NCBI GenBank assembly: GCA_016934695.1
Contig: JAFGSH010000013.1
Coordinates: 1-5,802, forward strand
Direction of reading: 5' to 3'
Length of the DNA stretch: 5,802 nt
Source of the DNA: Deltaproteobacteria bacterium
GTDB taxonomy: Bacteria; Desulfobacterota; Syntrophia; Syntrophales; UBA2210
The notes under the pieces are model-generated. The model was given only the letters and a program-made list of their open reading frames with translations. It did no database searches and was not told the origin of the DNA. Position 1 is the stretch's first letter, and every line of letters starts with the position of its first letter. The translations under genes and the position numbers were made by a program. Of this stretch, positions 4,717 through 5,802 are shown one piece after another.

Positions 4717-5802
4717 TTACTTAATATAGTAGCGACGAGGATCAAAGACTCGAAGCAGTCTCAATTCGTCCCTCCTTGGCGGGAGAAGTTGTTCCGGCCT
4801 TCCGGTTACCTTTGGATTCCACCCGCACCGTTCCCTGATATCCCTGATCACCTCCTCCGCAGATGAAGATCCGGGGGGCATCCAATATTTCGTCAGGGTA
4901 AATTCTTTATCATCATTAATCTTTTCAAAGACACCAAGAGGAGAGATCAGGCTCTTTACCCTGGTGCCGGGGGCTGTAACGAAAGGGACCTTCTCGAGGA
5001 AACGGTGTCGCGACTGCTGCATGATCACCATGGTCTCCGCGGCACCCGTCGCCACGTCATTCGCGCCTCCCGAGCCGGTGAGGTATACGTCGTCCGAGAT
5101 CCAGCTGGAATTGATATTGCCGAATTTATCGACCTGCCCCCCGCCGAGAACCCCGATGCACCGATTTGTGGCGCCGCAGGTAAAAACCCCCAGCGTATCA
5201 AGTGTCTCGGTCAGCATCTTGCAGGTGCCGAAATTGCCGAAATTGAGGAGGAAGGGCTCCGCCGGACGCGGTGAATTCCCGAAATATCCCAGCTCCACCA
5301 GCAGTTCAACCAGGTAATCCTCTTCCTGGAGGCGGTACTTCGCCACCCAGGCGGCAAGGTTGGCCGTCCCCGCACCGGCCAGCATCGTCCGGTGCCCGCC
5401 CCGCAGGACCCGGTCCTTGATCTCCCGTGCGGCGATGATAACCATCCTTTCGATATCATTGCACTCTTCTTCTTCGGATATTGTATCCTCGAGTGCGGCC
5501 AGTTGCTCCCGCCATGCATCCCGCCCGGCATTTTTCTTTAAGGAGAGGAGCCGGTCATCCCCCAGCTTGGCGACATAATCCGCAAAGGAGGAACAATCGA
5601 GGACCCATTCCCTGATCCAGTCATCGAGAGCCCGGGGGTCCCTGCACAGCCGGTTGAAGAGGGTCATGAAGTCATAGTCCTCGGCATACGCCTCAAACCC
5701 TTGCATCCCCTGGTTCCAGACACCCCCTGGGTGTGCCCCGAAGGGAACCACCGATACGGAATTCACCATGTACGCCGGGAGTTTTACCAGGTGGGCGTGC
5801 TC
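4717..5802 (-). CDS. Fused type I CoA-transferase (alpha end plus beta domain), 5' partial
   Basis: The frame is open to the right edge (first visible residues EHAHLVKLPAY before Met at 5769), so that Met is internal and the gene begins outside. Numbering here is from that Met. Residues 1-60 look like the end of a CoA-transferase alpha subunit: VVPFGAHPGG (7-16) and the following acidic, Tyr-containing stretch match its C-terminal signature. A charged linker (about 75-105) leads to a complete beta-type domain. ERMVIIAAREI (107-117) is its usual opening, AGAGTANLAA (131-140) its Gly-rich strand, and VELGYFG (158-164) puts Glu159 where glutaconate and 3-oxoacid CoA-transferases have the Glu that forms the acyl-CoA intermediate. 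GGGQVDKFGNINSS (209-222), GSGGANDVA (232-240) and a C-terminal LRLLRVFDPRRYY follow. The enzyme would move CoA between carboxylic acids; the substrates are unknown. The two subunits are usually separate, so a single chain is notable. Confidence 0.87.
   Translation of the reverse strand, partial: EHAHLVKLPAYMVNSVSVVPFGAHPGGVWNQGMQGFEAYAEDYDFMTLFNRLCRDPRALDDWIREWVLDCSSFADYVAKLGDDRLLSLKKNAGRDAWREQLAALEDTISEEEECNDIERMVIIAAREIKDRVLRGGHRTMLAGAGTANLAAWVAKYRLQEEDYLVELLVELGYFGNSPRPAEPFLLNFGNFGTCKMLTETLDTLGVFTCGATNRCIGVLGGGQVDKFGNINSSWISDDVYLTGSGGANDVATGAAETMVIMQQSRHRFLEKVPFVTAPGTRVKSLISPLGVFEKINDDKEFTLTKYWMPPGSSSAEEVIRDIRERCGWNPKVTGRPEQLLPPRRDELRLLRVFDPRRYYIK

Noticed and set aside
5767..5769. Start codon of the CoA-transferase at 5769
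   Set aside because: The frame continues open to the window edge, and residues on both sides of this Met match the alpha-subunit C-terminal region, so it is an internal Met.

Overview
The window looks like the chromosome of an anaerobic bacterium that handles many acyl-CoA compounds. Its GC content is moderately high, its Shine-Dalgarno sites are clear, and its promoters are of the sigma-70 type. A stand-alone alpha subunit of an ADP-forming acyl-CoA synthetase, a single-chain CoA-transferase and a hotdog thioesterase together suggest a Desulfobacterota/Syntrophales-like lineage. That placement is an inference from gene content, not from any marker gene. I see no rRNA, tRNA, CRISPR array, insertion sequence or phage gene.

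Layout. Positions 1-92 (minus) hold the first 30 codons of a DEAD-box RNA helicase that runs off the left edge. Positions 93-482 are a 390-bp divergent intergenic region. It contains a helicase promoter (minus), two matching GTTTC/GAAAC palindromes 32 bp apart, an intrinsic-terminator-like hairpin with a T-tract, and a near-consensus promoter (TTGACA, 17 bp, TATAGT). That promoter drives the plus-strand gene at 483-1934, an acyl-CoA synthetase (NDP-forming) alpha-type protein with no ATP-grasp partner beside it.

The rest of the window is on the minus strand and reads right to left: a fused CoA-transferase (4717 to beyond 5802, 5' end outside), a hotdog acyl-CoA thioesterase (4015-4539), an Asp/Glu-racemase-family protein (3269-3967), a GNAT acetyltransferase (2702-3199) and a second, larger GNAT protein (1921-2700). 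The last four are closely spaced (47, 69 and 1 nt apart) and probably form one transcript. The CoA-transferase lies 177 nt upstream of the thioesterase start with no convincing terminator between, so it may or may not belong to the same unit. The gap holds only a weak 5-bp inverted repeat (4582-4601) and an 8-bp CACCGGTG palindrome (4609-4616). The last minus-strand gene overlaps the end of the plus-strand synthetase by 14 bp, tail to tail.

How they fit together: apart from the helicase and the racemase-like protein, every gene uses CoA or an acyl-CoA. The synthetase would interconvert acyl-CoA and acid with ADP/ATP, the transferase would swap CoA between acids, the thioesterase would release CoA, and the GNATs would spend acyl-CoA on amine groups. 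A shared pathway is plausible but not shown. The most unusual parts are the structured intergenic region (possible small RNA and paired operator), the racemase homologue with Ala at one catalytic-Cys position, and the one-chain CoA-transferase. I found no clear sign of a wholly new system.
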